DNA of 64,000 nt from the NCBI GenBank assembly GCA_030765055.1, contig CM060955.1, positions 98,798,037 through 98,862,036 on the forward strand, given 5' to 3'. The translations under genes and the position numbers were made by a program. This stretch comes from Mantis religiosa (taxonomy: Eukaryota; Arthropoda; Insecta; Mantodea; Mantidae). Below the pieces are notes generated by a model. That model was not told where the DNA came from and ran no database searches. It worked only from the letters and a program-made list of their open reading frames with translations. Every line of letters starts with the position of its first letter. Positions within the stretch are counted from its first letter, which is position 1. Below, piece after piece: positions 23,997 to 36,190 of this stretch.

Positions 23997-24200
23997 CACC
24001 GTGTGGCATTGTTATGATGCCGCGACAAACCGGAGCCGGTCGGGTGGGCAGGAGAGAAAGAGACAGAGGTTCCAGAGCGTTCGTTGTTGCCGAGAAATTT
24101 CTGGGAAGCTCTGCGGCATTCTAGAAGCAATGGCTGGGGAGTATAAATACCCCGCAAAGTGTTAGAAGCGGCGGTTGTTTGTTGATTATTACGACAGTCG
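23997..24200 (+). promoter_or_regulatory. Promoter-like block: HSE-like motif plus TATA box
   Basis: A GC-richer block. It has GAAATTTCTGGGAA (24094-24107) and TTCTAGAA (24119-24126, a perfect heat-shock-element dimer) just upstream of TATAAATA (24142-24149). The same architecture occurs in the gypsy-family LTRs at 48830-49165, 53071-53480 and 31761-32105. I could not define LTR ends here, so it may be a relic LTR or an unrelated promoter. No ORF starts nearby. Confidence 0.4.
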
Positions 24201-24614
24201 ACGATTGAGGCGTACCACAGTGATTTCCTTCATTTGTTTTCTTGCAGCAAAACACCGAGTCACCCTCGAAGACAGTTGATTGTCAATTTCACGTTTTTTT
24301 TTCTTCTTTTTTTTTACTGCAGCAAAAGTTGTTCTGAAATTTCTGCTAACCTGATTTCCGAATCTATTAAGCCACGTAGCCATAACAGGGACAAAGATTC
24401 TTAGTATTTAGCACGTCACTGAGTGGAAAATTGTATTTCACATACGAATTAACATTTCAGTTGACAATATAAATAAGAATATCGGTGGGGGAAGTGAGTA
24501 TTATAGACGGGATTTGAGTTAATCAACGAGCGCGCATTTCAAAAACTCCTGTATTTTCCCTTAGTGTTTTACAATTTTGCAGAAGTGGTCGACTATCGGC
24601 AGCCGTATCTTCAA

Positions 24615-25056
24615 GCAACCGAGCGGGATGGCTCAGGTGATTTCATCTGTGGGCCCCATTCGGGAGGCCCGAGTTCAATTCCCGTAGCCGACCTCCTGAT
24701 CCATGAGTTTTCTTCGGGGGTTTTCCGGGTCGCCAGGCGAATGCTGTGTAGGTTAATTACATGCCCCAAATTTCCTCTCCCTCCATTTCAGCCCTTATCA
24801 TTTCACATAATCTCCTATCTGGAGGACTCTTTCAGGGTAGACGTGTCGGCGGGTGTCTCGACGCTGTCGTGACTCCTTGGTTCGGCTCCCCTCTATCTCC
24901 TCTCACTTCATCTTTCCTCACGGAGATGCCCCACTTGGAGCTTAGGTATCATAAACCATAGGTTTTGGTGACGAAATACCTCCGTAATAATCCTGATCTC
25001 CAAGGACCGTCCTCGGGTTATACGGGTCACCGGTAGGGAAACATCCTGTAACACTT
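24615..25056 (+). mobile_element. SINE family C, plus copy
   Basis: CAACCGAGCGGGATGGCTCAGG (A box) and CCGAGTTCAATTCCCG (B box), then TTTTCCGGGTCGCCAGGCGAATGC. The later body includes CCCCACTTGGAGCTTAGGTA. Block order matches the minus copy at 2700-3222. Confidence 0.7.
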
Positions 25057-25059
25057 TTG

Positions 25060-28000
25060 CAATTTCGTCTCCTTTTATTATCAAGGAAACTCTTTTTATT
25101 TAATCCGTAAAGTAATTACACTTCATAGGTTAAAAGATATGCTTCAACAGTTACCGTGTATCTTGTGCTAAGACTGAAACAGTTAATACTGCGTTTTTAA
25201 ATAATCGACAATTACTTTTAAATATACGAGTATTATTATTAGCCTCAGTTAAAATTGTCAACTTAACTGGTGGTGTGTATACTCACACTGCCCACCTATA
25301 TACGCCACTAGAGTAGCTGGCAGCAGATTCATGGTTTGGAGAGTGGTTTTATGCCTCTCCAGTTTGGAGAGGCATAAAAAACTGCCTCACTCAAGAGATG
25401 GCATTAAAAGTGAACCTTTACTGTTTTTCTATATTGGAGACAAATAACGACGTGTGTCAGTTGACCTTGCGTTTTTCTTTTTTAAGTGAAGCACTCACGC
25501 ACCAACTACTATTCTTCTTTTTCCTTAAAATCGGTGCCGAAAATCGACTGTAAAAAACGGTCACCTTTGCTTATCAGAACAAGTAAATAAATAGGCTTTT
25601 ATTTGACCCAAACTTCCGAAATTAATTTGAAGGCAAATTGTTAACAAGCAGTGATTTGAAGCACATCCAAATGTAACTTAAGCCTACCCTTTAAGAACCT
25701 TCCGTAGTCTTTATAGTATTATCTATTGTGCGATGATATGAATATTTTAATGCTTTTAGAAGTGATTTCTTAAGACGCTCTAATAATAATGGATGTAAAA
25801 TCAGGTTATTCATACATATAAATCAGCAGAAGTTGCAACTGATTTCCTAACTCCCCATCAAGTTATATTAATAAGGAGGCACAGAAGTGCTGTTTTAGTC
25901 ATTTTCGTGAAAAAAATTGAATTTTTTGTCTTTTGTTGCAAAATATGCACCATAATTTAATTTGTTTACAAAGTTTCATGCCCATGGGGCAAATGCCACA
26001 CCTGTTTTGGACGCCATTTTTAAAACTCCATGCTGGTTAAATGCCTCTCCATGCTTTAAATGGCACGCCCACATGTTTGAATGTAGAGAACTTACAAACG
26101 ATTTGATTTTAAAATACGCGTTAAAATAGCATAAGCCACCGTAGCCTATTTTAACAAGCTTTCATATGAATCCCTAGATGGCAGGAACTTTTCCGGATGT
26201 TTTTAGTCGTTTCCTTGATATACTTCCTGTTTAATGGCGCGAAATGTTTGTTTATGTTTTCTTTTGTTGTGCCAGTGTTTTAGAATACTTAAGCGTTTAA
26301 AGTTATTGTTTTTAGGTTTTCTCCTCTTTGTATTATATTTATTATACTCAAGTGTCCATTTGTGCCTAAAATTACACTGTAAGTTTTGATACAAGTTTAT
26401 CACAATAAACCTACCTAGAACAATTATGTATTGTGAAATTAAAGAGGTACCTATATTCATTTATATCGTACTGCATTATTTTACTGCTTTAGAACGCCAA
26501 AGGTAACGGGTAGTAGAGCCGCTTTGTGTAAATTAATGAATAAGAGTAGAAAGGGGAACACAGATACTTCAGTTGAAGTAAATCAGGGAGTAACTGAGCC
26601 TCTAGCACTGTAAAAGAAAAGCATAAGCCTTTCTAAATTGGAGGTGCAATGCAGTACCTATATACCAGAGGAGGATGTAGGTGAGAGCAAATATATTTTA
26701 GATTTTGGCCAGTTGAAATAACTGATAAAAGATTTGGCATGCCCACATTCTTTTCACAATCTCTGAACCTGGAGATGCTTTACACTTCTGGTTTTGCTTC
26801 TCAATTAGCGGCGGAATGTGAAAATAGATTACTATTTCAGTAAATACATCTAAAACCTAAGGCTCAAGAGGCTACTAGGAGAGAAGAAGGTGTAAGTTAC
26901 ACAGCTGGAGCTTTCTAATATAAAGAAATTATATATATTTTACGTAAACTGCATGCAAAGCTTTAAAGCCATTTTTTCAAGTTCAGTTTTTTTGTCCTTT
27001 TCCATATTCAAAATCTATCTTCTCCCAGAATATTACAGCTAGAGCTCTGAAAATTGTACACAATACACTTCAGAAGCTGTGAAACAAACTACGTATGGGA
27101 ATTTTGATATTGGTCATAGTTTAATTTTTAAAAAATAATTACTATGACCAAGCACTGATTTTTGGAGCTTTTTTCACCTTGACACATAAAACAATTTTTT
27201 AAAAAATAACTATGCAGAATTTCAGAAATCTGATTCGTTAAGTTGTTATCAAGGTATTAAGGAATTTAAATGTATCAAAATGAGATCTATTGTGCAATAT
27301 CTGTCAAAGAAGATAGATTTTGATTTTAGGTAATAAAATTGTATAAATTAATTCATATATCAAGAATGAAGTTACATAGGGGAATGAAAACTGGTATACA
27401 CACTTCTTTAGTTACTAGTAGTAGGTGTACAAAAAATTGAGGCTCTAGCTTTAGTAGTTTAGAAAATCACTTTTAACACTTCGGTCCCCCCTACTGGATG
27501 TAAAATCAGGTTATTTATACATATAAATGGACATGAAGTATCAGCAGATGTTGCAACTGATTTCCTAACTCCCCATCAAGTTATATTAATATTAAGTGGC
27601 CTATCTACATGTTTTTGTGGTAAAATAGTCATCGACTTGTCATGCGATATTTTAGATGCTAATCATAGAAGGTGAAATTTGACGGATTTTAAGCCTGGTC
27701 ATAGGGCCGTTGCAAAGTGAGGTGCTATGCTAATCCCCGAACTTGGTCTAGAAAGCTAACTTTCTGGCTTGAGGTGTCGAGATGCTGATCACATCTCCTG
27801 CCCGTATGGGTTGCATGATCGCCCACTTCTGGGCAATGTGGGCGTGAGGCTGGCAGGTTTTGACCCACTTGGGCTGTTATGGTATGGGTTGATTATTCTT
27901 TAGATTAAATTTTAAACTTTTTCCCTTCACTTTTATGCATCAGTTATGTAATAACATAATAAATGCATGTTTTAATATAGTGAAAAATACTCTGATAACG

Positions 28001-28330
28001 AAATAGAGGCTGGCAAATATGAAGATTTACTACTCCCAGGCATTGATGGCTCGTGAACATTTTTCCTGCTGGGGCCAGATGTACAAATGCTTGTAATGAA
28101 GTAAAGTTGGGTTAGAACAGGTCACCTTTACTTGCATTGCCAGTAACAAGCAATAGGAGAAATGTGTCAAAATACTATACATTTTTAAATATCAAATAAC
28201 TAATAATAAAAGATAAAATAAAACTCAAGTGGCAGTATCAGTTGTACAAGAGCTGGGCATGTCTTTTCTGGGCAGGAAACATTTAAATTATTGTTGAAGT
28301 TAGGGGCTTTATTAATTTCCTCTTTGTGAA
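25060..28330. other. Long intronic stretch with one direct repeat
   Basis: AT-rich. Segments 25791-25872 and 27495-27589 are near-identical direct repeats (both contain CTGATTTCCTAACTCCCCAT). A GC-richer block at 27680-27895 looks repeat-like but matches nothing I recognise. A perfect 10-bp-stem hairpin lies at 25351-25375. The small frame at 26203-26460 has no motif. Confidence 0.4.
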
Positions 28331-28334
28331 TGGA

Positions 28335-29230
28335 ACAAATAGCTAATTAAAACATATCTTGATCCATGGTGTTCCAAATGAAATACGTAATTCTCTTCAG
28401 TTTACTGAAACTCCTCTGTGCCTCCGTTGCTGAAACTGGAGCTGTTAGTGCAGTTTGCACCCTTTTGTGTAGGTACTTCAGAAAATGCTTCTTCAAAGGA
28501 CTGTTGTATGAAAAAGCCAAAGTGTTCACTGACTGAAGGGATATCTTCGAATATATCATTATCATAAATCACTGACAGTCCATTTTTTTAATTTTCGTAG
28601 GAGATAATGGGATTGTAATTTGATACAAATTTACTCACAGAGTCAGCAGGGACATTTTCTCTGAATGTTATAATTTTTTTGGGTCAATAATTCCAAAAGC
28701 ATTGAATATATGAGATTGTTGGAGTTGTCCTTTCATTTGGTTGACCAGTGTTACTTGTTTTTTTAGTATCTGAATTGAGGTTCACTGCAAAACCGTAATT
28801 CGGTTACTTTCTTGAGGGGGGAGCAATCTCTTCAACCTTCTATCTTCTAGTATTTCATGAATTTCATACAAAGCTGATTCTAAATATGGCTCAGCTTTAG
28901 ATACTGAACACTATCAGCAATTTGCATCTGAATTGTGTTGCACAGAATGTCAACATGTTTCGTAATGTAGTAGGGAAAAAAATTCTCAATTATTCAGCAA
29001 ATTCTTCCAACCCAGAGCTTCCTGTATTGTTCATCATTCCACCCACTTTTCTGCTCAATCTTCTCGATATACTGTAGTACATATAGTTTGTTTTCATGAA
29101 TGCTGTGCACAACCTGTGGCTGAAAGTTTTAACTTTTTGTAGAAGCAGCTGGAATGCATTTGTTGCAAACTGAACCCAACAGATAACTGTGTTTTGGTGA
29201 TGACGAGGAAAATGTTGTGAATCGACCACT
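28335..29230 (-). pseudogene. hAT (ZMYM1-like) transposase relic
   Basis: Minus frame 28347-28565 carries the hAT C-terminal dimerisation signature (APVSATEAQRSFSKLKRI, then NTMDQD). The region up to 29230 reads in broken frames like the mid-part of the same protein family. Termini were not found. It is a third, more decayed hAT relic of the ZMYM1-like type in intron 1. Confidence 0.6.
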
Positions 29231-29239
29231 GTTGGAGAA

Positions 29240-30470
29240 AAATAACTGATTTTATATCAAAATTTAATTTAATAACTGATTATATGTTTTTGGAACAAGC
29301 GTTTCCAATAACCAAATTTAATTGCTAAGCATAGCAGTGTACATACTTGGCATAAGGGAAAGGGCACTGCATCAAAGTCGAAACACCCACTTGGATACCA
29401 GTTCTTCTTCTACCTGAATGAAGGTGACTTTTCAATAAATAATCCACTCTATTCACTTTCAAACTGCATCACTTTGTCCACCAAACAATTATTATTCCAA
29501 CAACAATCATACAAATGTTAAACTTCATGTAACGAGCTGACGCTAGGGCCCCAAGAGTTGCTATGGGCAATGTAGGAAGAGCATAAAACGGGAGCGAGGT
29601 AGGTATAGACATGTGACTGGCTAAGTGTATAGTGGGGTGAGGAGTGACTGCGGGCCCATCTAATCTGGCCTAATGTCCTGCTTTGCGAAGGAGACTGGGC
29701 TGTTGTCGTGTACAACACTGCGATTTGCAAGTTTCGATAATCATTAAGAATTATGGTATAATAAATTATTCTGTGTAATTATTATTACAATTGAATAAAT
29801 TATAAAATTACTGTTTTCCTCAAATTAAAAAGCACCTATAAGTTGCATTATATTATGGAAAGGGCCTGGCCCCACTGACCCTTAATGAGAGTCCGCATCT
29901 ACTCCCATGCCACCCAATGTTAAACATTCTGGAAATTGCTACCATCTATAAACATCACTTTTTAAATTATTGAATATGCATATTGGTTGAGTAATTTCTA
30001 ATATTACACTGAGAAGAAACTTCTTTCTTTATATATTCACCATACTCTGATGATGAAAATGCATATAAAGGATTCTTTCTTGCCCATCTTGTATCTTATG
30101 AGTCACATCTAAGGGACAATGTTGTCGGTTTGGAATGCGGTGAGCAGTTCACGTTTGAATGATCAATCATATGTGATACATAACAAATAAGTAAAAAATG
30201 TTGCTAAAGTATTATAAATATTGAAAATCAGAATGAGAAACCCTTCATTTTCTTATATATGAACAAATTCCCTGGTTAGTCAAAATTTGGTTCACATTAT
30301 TTGGTGCCAGATGATACATAAACCCAGGATTGGTCTATACATATACATAAGGCAACACTGAAAATTTTTCGAAAATCAAACAGGTTTTAAAAATACAAAG
30401 GATTTTGTTTTTCTTTAACATCAGTACATTTTTGCATTCATTAAAATCACTCTTTTGTGTTTAGTGTTCA
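29240..30470. other. Intronic, nothing recognised
   Basis: AT-rich, with no exon signal, tRNA-like head or transposon terminus noticed. Confidence 0.4.
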
Positions 30471-30479
30471 TCTTAAACT

Positions 30480-31400
30480 AAAATTGACTACTTTTTCAAT
30501 TAATTTGTAAAGTGGGCATGTTAGTGCACAATAGTTCCATACTTAGAGTATTAGAGCTATCCTTGTGAGGTTTCAATATTGATGTTACTGTGGCTTTTTG
30601 CCAGTGACTTGTAAACACTTAGTTGGTTTGATATGCAAAAGGTGGCACAGCATCCTATGAGGCAAGTGTTACAGTGTCTTAAATAACATCTTGCCTGAGC
30701 CAGAGCTGTGACTGTTACATTTGTTTAATAAAAATTTGTTTATTAAAATTTCATTGTGAGATGGCAGCTGTCTGCAAGATAATTATTTGAATATGATATC
30801 TTGTTCTATTTAACTTTAAAGAATTCATTTCTGTGATTTGTAAGATTCCGACAAGGTGTCTGCCAATTGTTCAGATATACTCTCTGAGTTAATTAAGATG
30901 GTATTTGTTGAGATGCTTACGACAGGAAGTTATTTTTATGCATTGGCTAATTTCTTTAATTTTTCTGATTTTATTCCAAACTGCAGGTGCTTTTTAAAGG
31001 ATGAAAGAAAATACCTAAGCCAAAATTATTGCTTGCTTTGTTTTAAATCTCTTCAAGCTACTGCTCATAAGTTTTAAGAAGTTTTAACTATACATTGAAT
31101 GCATAATTATTCCTTTACTTAAAATATGAGATTCTTCATTCCATAATGGTATATGTCTGTTTTGCAGGTTGAATATGAGTTTGGAAATGTGTTAAGCATC
31201 TGCATCTGTATAAATTTAGTGTAAATTTACTGAATTATTCTACTAGATAATTGACTTTTGGAGAAATTCTGAAGGGGGCATTAAGTTTTTAATATTTCCA
31301 TTTAAGTCCATTTCGAGTCCATGCCAATCTGCCTTTTTGTACTTCCAATTAGTGTTGGTGTACATTACGTTATCACCGCATCATGAAAGAACAAACCAAA
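30480..31400 (-). pseudogene. Decayed LINE ORF2, endonuclease-RT linker
   Basis: The minus strand in broken frames gives a stretch reading like ADWHGLEMDL, then RHIPLWNEES, then a Lys/Ser-rich stretch. This order resembles the region between endonuclease and RT of Jockey-like LINEs (the 'PxWNEE' motif). Many stops are present. No family assignment is possible. Confidence 0.4.
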
Positions 31401-31588
31401 AAAAGGGGGGGGGGAACTCACATGATATTCATTTAATTCTCTGACATTGACAGAGTAATAAGTCAAATTTCATATATTTTTTGTTCTGATGTTCTGAATT
31501 ATTGATGTTTTCTTAGAAGTTTTGTGTACATATATAAATTTTTGTGATGACTTGAAATGCTTCCAAAGGTTACTTTTATATATTTAAT

Positions 31589-31593
<5 letters not shown>

Positions 31594-31619
<26 letters not shown>

Positions 31620-31635
31620 TTACATATATATTTAC
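31594..31635. repeat. (TA)n-rich microsatellite
   Basis: About 12 TA units followed by interrupted ATATTTACATAT units. Confidence 0.9.
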
Positions 31636-31760
31636 ATATCTTCATAGTCCCTTGTTCAGCTGTTCTTTCATATGTGTACGTTCAGCAAGATTCTACTCAT
31701 TAGATATAGATGCAGGATGCATATATTACTTCAACCAGCTAGAAGGGAGCTGGACAGTAC

Positions 31761-32105
31761 TGTGACTTTGTGGGTTCGTAGAATTAAAAGGCCGAATTGC
31801 AGAAATTAAAAATTTCCTTTATTTTCGTAGAAATACTCTTATAGATTACAGCAGCATTACATTACATACACCATCAGTCTACCAAGGTCGATCACAATAA
31901 CAAACAGTGACAGCAGATTACATCATTAGCTCTCGTTACACAGCTGGCTGTCTCTCTTTTCACAACTACAACTCCTCACTGTTTACAACTCCCTGCTGGT
32001 GTGTCACTATCCCTTTTATATATCCATTCATAACTCGAGAACCTTCTCGAGCAAACAAGAAAAACAACCATTCTCCGTCAATCAAGATATTAATCCAATG
32101 ATGCT
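31761..32105 (-). mobile_element. Gypsy-family LTR, solo or fragmented, minus
   Basis: The 3' end of the LTR (plus-strand TGTGACTTTGTGGGTTCGTAG at 31761) matches the LTRs at 53071-53480 and 48830-49165. On its own strand it has TATATAAAAGGG (plus 32011-32022) preceded by a heat-shock-like array: plus strand GAA-CC-TTC-TC-GAG at 32039-32051, with CTC-GA before it. The distal end could not be fixed and no target duplication was found. No internal gypsy sequence adjoins it. Confidence 0.7.
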
Positions 32106-32575
32106 TTCTATGGTGGTAGTGTTCTGGAATTGAGTTTCTATAGTAAAATAACCCACTAGTATTTAGAAAAGAAAAGAATTTCTTGCAGAATACTGAGGCC
32201 GTAATTTTAACTTATTGGTTATGAGACATGGGCAAGTGCAACCAAAGTTTAAATGTTGCATGGATAAACCACCAAATCATGAGCAAATTAATGACATTAG
32301 TCTTTAAATAAATTTCCATGGGGTACCAGATAAAATTTGGCTAAACTGCAAAGTTGTAAAACTGAAGAAAGAGTTGCAATATAATATTATAAAGAGCCAG
32401 TTAGAAGGTGTTGTTTCCCTGACCGTCGGCCAAATTTTGTTGGACAACTAGTCATTCCATTCATATATACATACTAACGTACATGTCAGCATAAACAACG
32501 TGGCATTTAGAAATAGAAACACTGAACATAATTTTGTTATTTCCTAAACATTAATTATTATTTCTATTGTTACAG
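32106..32575. other. End of intron 1, nothing recognised
   Basis: AT-rich sequence leading to a TTGTTACAG acceptor at 32567-32575. Confidence 0.5.
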
Positions 32576-32835
32576 ATGTACAAATTATGGACTCTCCTCG
32601 CTTAGTACCTCTGAAAGTTGACACTGGAAGCAGCATAATATTATTTTGTGAGAGTGAATACCCAGTATTCTGGCATTACCCAGGGAGTTTACACTATTTC
32701 CCTGGAGATGACTTATGGATGAAGGATATTGACAACTACTTTGATTACGAAAAATATCTTGTTCCTCGAGCAGCTGACTACAGTTTTGAATATATGGAAT
32801 CAGAAGAAACTGATGATGTTGATGAAGAGGACAAG
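32576..32835 (+). CDS. Pvr-like receptor, exon 2 (first half of Ig1)
   Basis: Encodes residues 28-114. The acceptor TTGTTACAG and phase fit exon 1 (G|AT gives Asp28). Ig signature: LKVDTGSSIILFC (Cys52), then PVFW (Trp60) eight residues on, the B-C strand pattern of an N-terminal Ig domain in PDGF/VEGF-type receptors. The exon ends with a strongly acidic stretch (MESEETDDVDEEDK) at a phase-0 AAG|GTTTGT donor. The paired cysteine is in exon 3. ORF text beyond 32835 is intron. An FGFR- or hemicentin-type Ig gene is a less likely alternative. Confidence 0.8.
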
Positions 32836-33783
32836 GTTTGTATTTGTTTTGCTATAAAATCATCTTTAATAGCTTATACTATTATTAAAAAATCTGATAT
32901 ATTGCAATTATTTCATTTTCTCTACTCTTGTACAAACTAATGCTAGTAATTTTTGCTCTATCTACTTTACTTTGAGATAATAATTTGCATAAATCATGCT
33001 GATGGTTATTTTCTTGGAGGTTCTTTGGGAATATGAGAATACTGTTGGTTTTAAGCGATAGTCAAACATTTTAAGTGCTGGTTGCTGTGTGATGACTTTG
33101 AATTTCTGTTTTACATGGCAAAAAACGATAAAAATGTGTAATATACTTATTTCTATTTGGGAACTGCATAAGTATTGAAAAATTCAAACCAATAACAAAG
33201 GATATGTAAAAAGTGAGTATCTTCACAAGAGAGATTATTTTACATAGTGTGTGTTTTAACAGGATGTACTTTTTTGTGCAGTAAGATTTTAGCTATCTCT
33301 TACATTTTACCAGTTATGCAAAAGTTATTTAGAATGAAGAGGGCTTCAGTGCACTTTCCCAGAAAATTCAGGTATCCGTATCATTTAGCATGGATATATA
33401 TCTGAAATATATGATATTTTGTCAAAATTATTAGTCAGTTTTGAGAAAATCTGTCCACAGAATTAATACTGTATTGCAACTTCCTTATTATGTTCTCTAA
33501 GTAGCTTTGTCATCATGTTGTTGCATTGCACATTAAGAAATGCTATTCCTACTATTTTGGTTTCCATTGTGCTGCCTCCTATAACTCAGAATATTACAGA
33601 TACCTTAATTCAAATTGTTAAAATTTGTATAATTTAATTTTATTCTTGCTATGCATTATATATATGAATAAAAAAAATGTATTTCTATCTTGTTTTGTTT
33701 AACTAATGCCATAGCATGAGGAATCTCTGTTAGAAGGTTCCAGCAGTTATACCTAATCTAAGTTTTGTGTAAATTGTTTTTAG
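32836..33783. other. Intron 2 (948 bp)
   Basis: Phase-0 intron within the first Ig domain, AT-rich, with no insertion recognised apart from a weak repeat match at 33303-33365. Confidence 0.6.
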
Positions 33784-33958
33784 GTGCAGATCACAATGGT
33801 GAACATTGCCCAAAGCTTTGTCAATGGAAAATATGGATCAGCTTTTCACATGCTTGAACCTAAATATTTTAATACTGGGTATTATTACTGCATCCCAAAT
33901 CATACTGGAAGTCTAAGTGTGGATCATAATCTTATACGAGACTATATTTCTGTTAAAG
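33784..33958 (+). CDS. Pvr-like receptor, exon 3 (second half of Ig1)
   Basis: Encodes residues 115-172 plus the first base of codon 173. It contains NTGYYYC (Cys150), the canonical F-strand motif closing the Ig fold begun in exon 2, then an N-glycosylation sequon (NHT). It ends at a phase-1 donor AAAG|GTAAGA. The acceptor is TTGTTTTTAG. Splitting an Ig domain by a phase-0 intron and bounding it by phase-1 introns is repeated in exons 4-5. Confidence 0.85.
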
Positions 33959-34263
33959 GTAAGAACTGAGTTTACATCTGCAAGCAGCTTAGTTGACATT
34001 TAAAGAAGTGTAACAAATTTAAAATATGTTATTTTGCCACAGATGAGCAACATACGAGAATTGGGACGAAAGTTACGGCAACTATTTTTTTCTTGAAGAT
34101 ACATGTCCAGTTGGAAAATGTGACATATACAGATGAAAGGACAGGGTGTTAACCACATGTGTGGACAATGAATAGCACTGAAATATCGTAACACACTAAT
34201 TTATCATGGTAGTATATAGGGAAGTATGGCCTTCATGGTGCAAAAGAATGACAACACTCGCAG
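33959..34263. other. Start of intron 3 (18.1 kb), nothing recognised
   Basis: AT-rich. The minus frame at 34000-34194 has no known motif. Confidence 0.45.
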
Positions 34264-34400
34264 AGTTGACAGGACAAACGTGGGCCTAAGGACCCTCAAA
34301 GTAGTCCCATGCTACTGTCACCACACCAGTTACATACAGTTGACACGACAAACCTGGGCCTAAGGACCCTCAAAGTAGTCCCCTGCTACTGTCACCACAT
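34264..34400. repeat. Tandem direct repeat, ~72-bp period
   Basis: A block of about 60 bases around GCCTAAGGACCCTCAAAGTA is present twice (about 34264-34325 and 34336-34397) with few changes. It borders the 3' end of the mariner relic on the minus strand. Confidence 0.8.
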
Positions 34401-35240
34401 GCTGCCAACGATGTGGGTGGCGCTGAATACCATCTGCCTCAGCATTTGCTGCGCCATTTTTGAATTGGGTCACCTGTTTGTGCACAGCATTAGAAGTGTT
34501 CTCTCTTGTTGTAAACTGCGTACCACATAGTGGTTCCTTAATCTTTGGAATGAGATCAAAGTCACAGGGCGAAATGTCAGGAGTATGGTGGGTTCTCCAA
34601 TTCTTTCCATCGCCAATGTGGTAGTAACTGCTGTACATATTCTGCTTTATGTGGTTTTGCATTGTGGTGCAGGATTATTGCACTGTCCACAAGATCCGGA
34701 CATTTCTCCCGAACGCCACATCGTACCTGTTGCACCAGGAAGTCCCTGTAGCACTGTGCAGTCACTGTTCTGCCATGTGGAACAAAGTGGCAAATGATGA
34801 CACCCTTGACGTCATACGCAATGATCACCATCAATTTGACTGGGGAAAGAGTCTGATGGAACTTCTGCCTCCTTGGTTATCCAGCATGTCACCACTCTGC
34901 GGACTGGCGTTTCAGTTCTGACTGACATTTCAGTTCTGGTTCATATGCCCTGGCCCAAAATTGAACGATGGTGATTATTCATGCCAAGAATAGATCACCG
35001 TCCTGTTGCCAGCGTGGAAGGTGGGCGGAGCATATTGTATAGCGCACCCACCTTTTAACTTCCGCCAGTGCTTGCTGTACCCACCACGATGCAAATTTGC
35101 GTAGTTGCAGCTCTTTATGCAATATCATATGGACGGTGCGTTTCTCGATGCCACTTTCCATCCCTAACTCCAGTATCGTCCATCGTCTGTCTTCATCCAG
35201 GAGCTGCTCGATGACAGCACGTGCCACATCGGCGCACACT
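34360..35240 (-). pseudogene. Second mariner-family transposase, minus
   Basis: Two minus frames, 34979-35305 (DEDRRWTILELGMESGIEKR then TVHMILH) and 34360-34834, form one element. The second frame holds DLVDSAIILHHNAKPHKAEY (second catalytic Asp altered to His) and NPPYSPDISPCDFDLIPKIK. The join lies in broken sequence, where the first catalytic segment reads VQFWARAYEPEL, having lost its Asp. Two of three catalytic positions are therefore lost. The lineage differs from the mariner at 18620-22842. Confidence 0.8.
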
Positions 35241-35261
35241 GACAGCTCTTCCCGAACGTAG

Positions 35262-35400
35262 CCGGCCCTTGTATCCCTGGTCACTAAAGCGTATGTCTCT
35301 AGCATTCCGCCGCATAGAGGGTCGCGAGTTCAAGCCCCGCCTTGGGCATGGGTGTTTATATGTATAGTGAATATGTGTGAAACTAAGGAAAACAGATAGG
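35262..35400 (+). mobile_element. tRNA-like SINE head, family G (tentative)
   Basis: CCTGGTCACTAAAGCGTATG may be a degenerate A box, and GCGAGTTCAAGCCCCGCC fits a B box, 45-50 bases apart. An AT-rich body follows. It overlaps the 5' end of the mariner relic on the other strand. Only one copy was seen. Confidence 0.4.
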
Positions 35401-35479
35401 AAAATAAACGACAATAATTAAAAAACGGTTAAATAAGAAAAAAAGAAAGAGTTAAAATATATATTTACACACACACACA

Positions 35480-35480
35480 C

Positions 35481-35555
<75 letters not shown>

Positions 35556-35655
35556 GTGATAATGATGATAATGATGATAATGATGATGATGATAATGATG
35601 ATAATGATAATAATGATAATAATGATAATAATGATAATAATAGTAATAATAGTAA
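35480..35655. repeat. (AAT)n/(GAT)n trinucleotide array
   Basis: AAT repeats (35480-35510), pure GAT/ATG repeats (35511-35552), then interrupted GATAAT units. Met- and His-rich reading frames across it are artefacts. Confidence 0.97.
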
Positions 35656-35960
35656 AAATAATAAAAACGTTGTGCTGTATATTTATAAGAATATTTAAAT
35701 TTTTTTCTTTGCACAGTGGAAGGCTTCAAATAGGTCTGAGAAACTACAGTAAGGATGCCTGATAGCATTGGTCAACAATGAAAATGTAAGGTGCAAATTT
35801 AATTCAGAACAAAAGTAAAAACTTACCCTTTACATCCATAAAAAGATTAATCAAAAGCAAATATAAAAACAAACAAAACCAATCAATATCTAACAAAGCC
35901 AAAGATAAAAAAATGGAACATTTTAATTAAAAATCCAGAAATTATTCCAGAAATCCCACG
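35656..35960. other. Intronic, nothing recognised
   Basis: AT-rich with A-rich patches and no exon or terminus signal. Confidence 0.45.
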
Positions 35961-35963
35961 TTA

Positions 35964-36190
35964 AGCTGCAGTAGCAAATTTTAGATTACTTACGGAACAT
36001 GATTATTTGGCCAAACATTTACACAGAATAGGAATTTATACAAGTCCAAATTGTCCTCTGTGTGACAAAGAAGAGGAAATGACTGAAGAACATCTTTTAA
36101 CCTGTGAAGCCCTACCTGCCGGACCCACTACACAGAAATATTGGAGAGTAAGAGAGCTAATGACTTCATTGCCAAAGCCTAGCATTTGAA
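35964..36190 (+). pseudogene. LINE ORF2 C-terminal tail
   Basis: Reads AVANFRLLTEHDYLAKHLHR then GIYTSPNCPLCDKEEEMTEE and HLLTCEALP. This is the C-terminal Cys/His tail after the RT (or RNase H) domain of a LINE. The frame is open from about 35964 to a stop at 36190. Nothing upstream of it is recognisable as the rest of the element, so the copy is 5'-truncated. Confidence 0.65.

Noticed and set aside
32836..32940. Continuation of exon 2 to the stop at 32938
   Set aside because: The composition changes to AT-rich text after the GTTTGT donor, and the phase-0 junction to exon 3 completes the Ig fold.
35418..35768. Met-rich and Tyr/His-rich frames
   Set aside because: They are trinucleotide repeat artefacts (AAT/GAT array).
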